From JBEKJU01 sp050011095 (lineage in GTDB: Bacteria > Desulfobacterota > Syntrophorhabdia > Syntrophorhabdales > WCHB1-27): DNA of 6,084 nt. Below are positions 5,965-6,084 of this stretch, piece by piece. Below the pieces are notes generated by a model. The model did no database searches. It was not told the origin of the DNA and saw only the letters and a program-made list of their open reading frames with translations. Both the position numbers and the translations under genes were made by a program. Numbering within the stretch: position 1 is the first letter of the stretch; every line of letters begins with the position of its first letter. Where the stretch lies: the NCBI GenBank assembly GCA_050011095.1, contig JBEKJU010000233.1, positions 1 through 6,084 on the forward strand, written 5' to 3'.

Positions 5965-6084
5965 ATGGGAGCGCACGTGATAGTAAAGCAAATGGAAGTG
6001 GGACGGATGGCGGTGTACGCCTACCTCGTGGGATGCGGGAAGACAAAAGAAGCTCTCGTGATAGACCCAGCGGGCGATGAGGAC
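5965..6084 (+). CDS. Metallo-beta-lactamase-fold hydrolase (partial, N-terminus only)
   Basis: Forty codons from ATG 5965 remain open to the right edge. The peptide has KQMEVGRMAVYAYLVG (8-23) followed by EALVIDPAGDED (29-40). This is the usual opening of glyoxalase II-like and related metallo-beta-lactamase-fold hydrolases: the first beta strands, then the V-I-D-P turn just before the metal site. The HXHXDH zinc motif would lie beyond the edge, so activity and subfamily cannot be judged. The start is supported by AAGGA at 5951-5955. It follows the alkene reductase after about 260 nt and is probably transcribed separately. Confidence 0.7.
   Translation, partial: MGAHVIVKQMEVGRMAVYAYLVGCGKTKEALVIDPAGDED

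Noticed and set aside
5711..6046. Minus-strand open frame of 111 codons with a hydrophobic stretch
   Set aside because: It overlaps the start of the metallo-hydrolase gene on the opposite strand and has no family likeness or good ribosome binding site.

Overview
The window looks like GC-rich bacterial chromosome. It has compact genes, Shine-Dalgarno sites of the AGGAGG type and one clear sigma70-type promoter. Gene content (a LexA-linked ImuA/ImuB cassette, a flavodoxin-fold iron-sulfur flavoprotein, an Old Yellow Enzyme and a metallo-beta-lactamase-fold hydrolase) would suit a deltaproteobacterium/Desulfobacterota-like organism. That placement is an inference from gene types and was not tested by a search.

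Left part (1-2419, minus strand): an SOS mutagenesis operon in the order lexA, imuA, imuB, transcribed leftwards. imuB runs off the left edge. In this cassette type the error-prone polymerase gene dnaE2 normally follows, so it would be expected just outside the window. lexA has a strong ribosome binding site. Its promoter has a perfect TTGACA -35 box, and a perfect 20-bp palindrome, the likely LexA operator, fills the spacer between -35 and -10. The three genes are tightly packed: imuA starts 3 nt after the lexA stop, and imuA and imuB overlap by 23 nt. LexA should therefore repress itself and the whole mutasome until DNA damage triggers its self-cleavage.

Middle part (2420-4173, plus strand): a roughly 475-nt stretch without a recognisable gene is followed by a two-gene unit. 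The first gene encodes a 200-residue flavodoxin-like NAD(P)H-dependent oxidoreductase with a CX2CX2CX6C iron-sulfur motif. The second overlaps its 3' end and encodes a class I SAM-dependent methyltransferase. The methyltransferase is broken by a one-base frameshift at a run of five G near 3960-3964; its C-terminal third continues in another frame to 4173.

Right part (4174-6084, plus strand): a roughly 450-nt stretch without a recognisable gene leads to a complete Old Yellow Enzyme-family alkene reductase (GTG start, strong ribosome binding site). After about 260 nt of non-coding sequence comes the first 40 codons of a metallo-beta-lactamase-fold hydrolase, cut by the right edge.

I see no tRNA, rRNA, CRISPR array or intact insertion sequence. 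Nothing clearly amounts to an unknown multi-gene system. The points most worth a second look are the LexA operator, whose sequence differs from the well-known LexA boxes, and the frameshifted methyltransferase.
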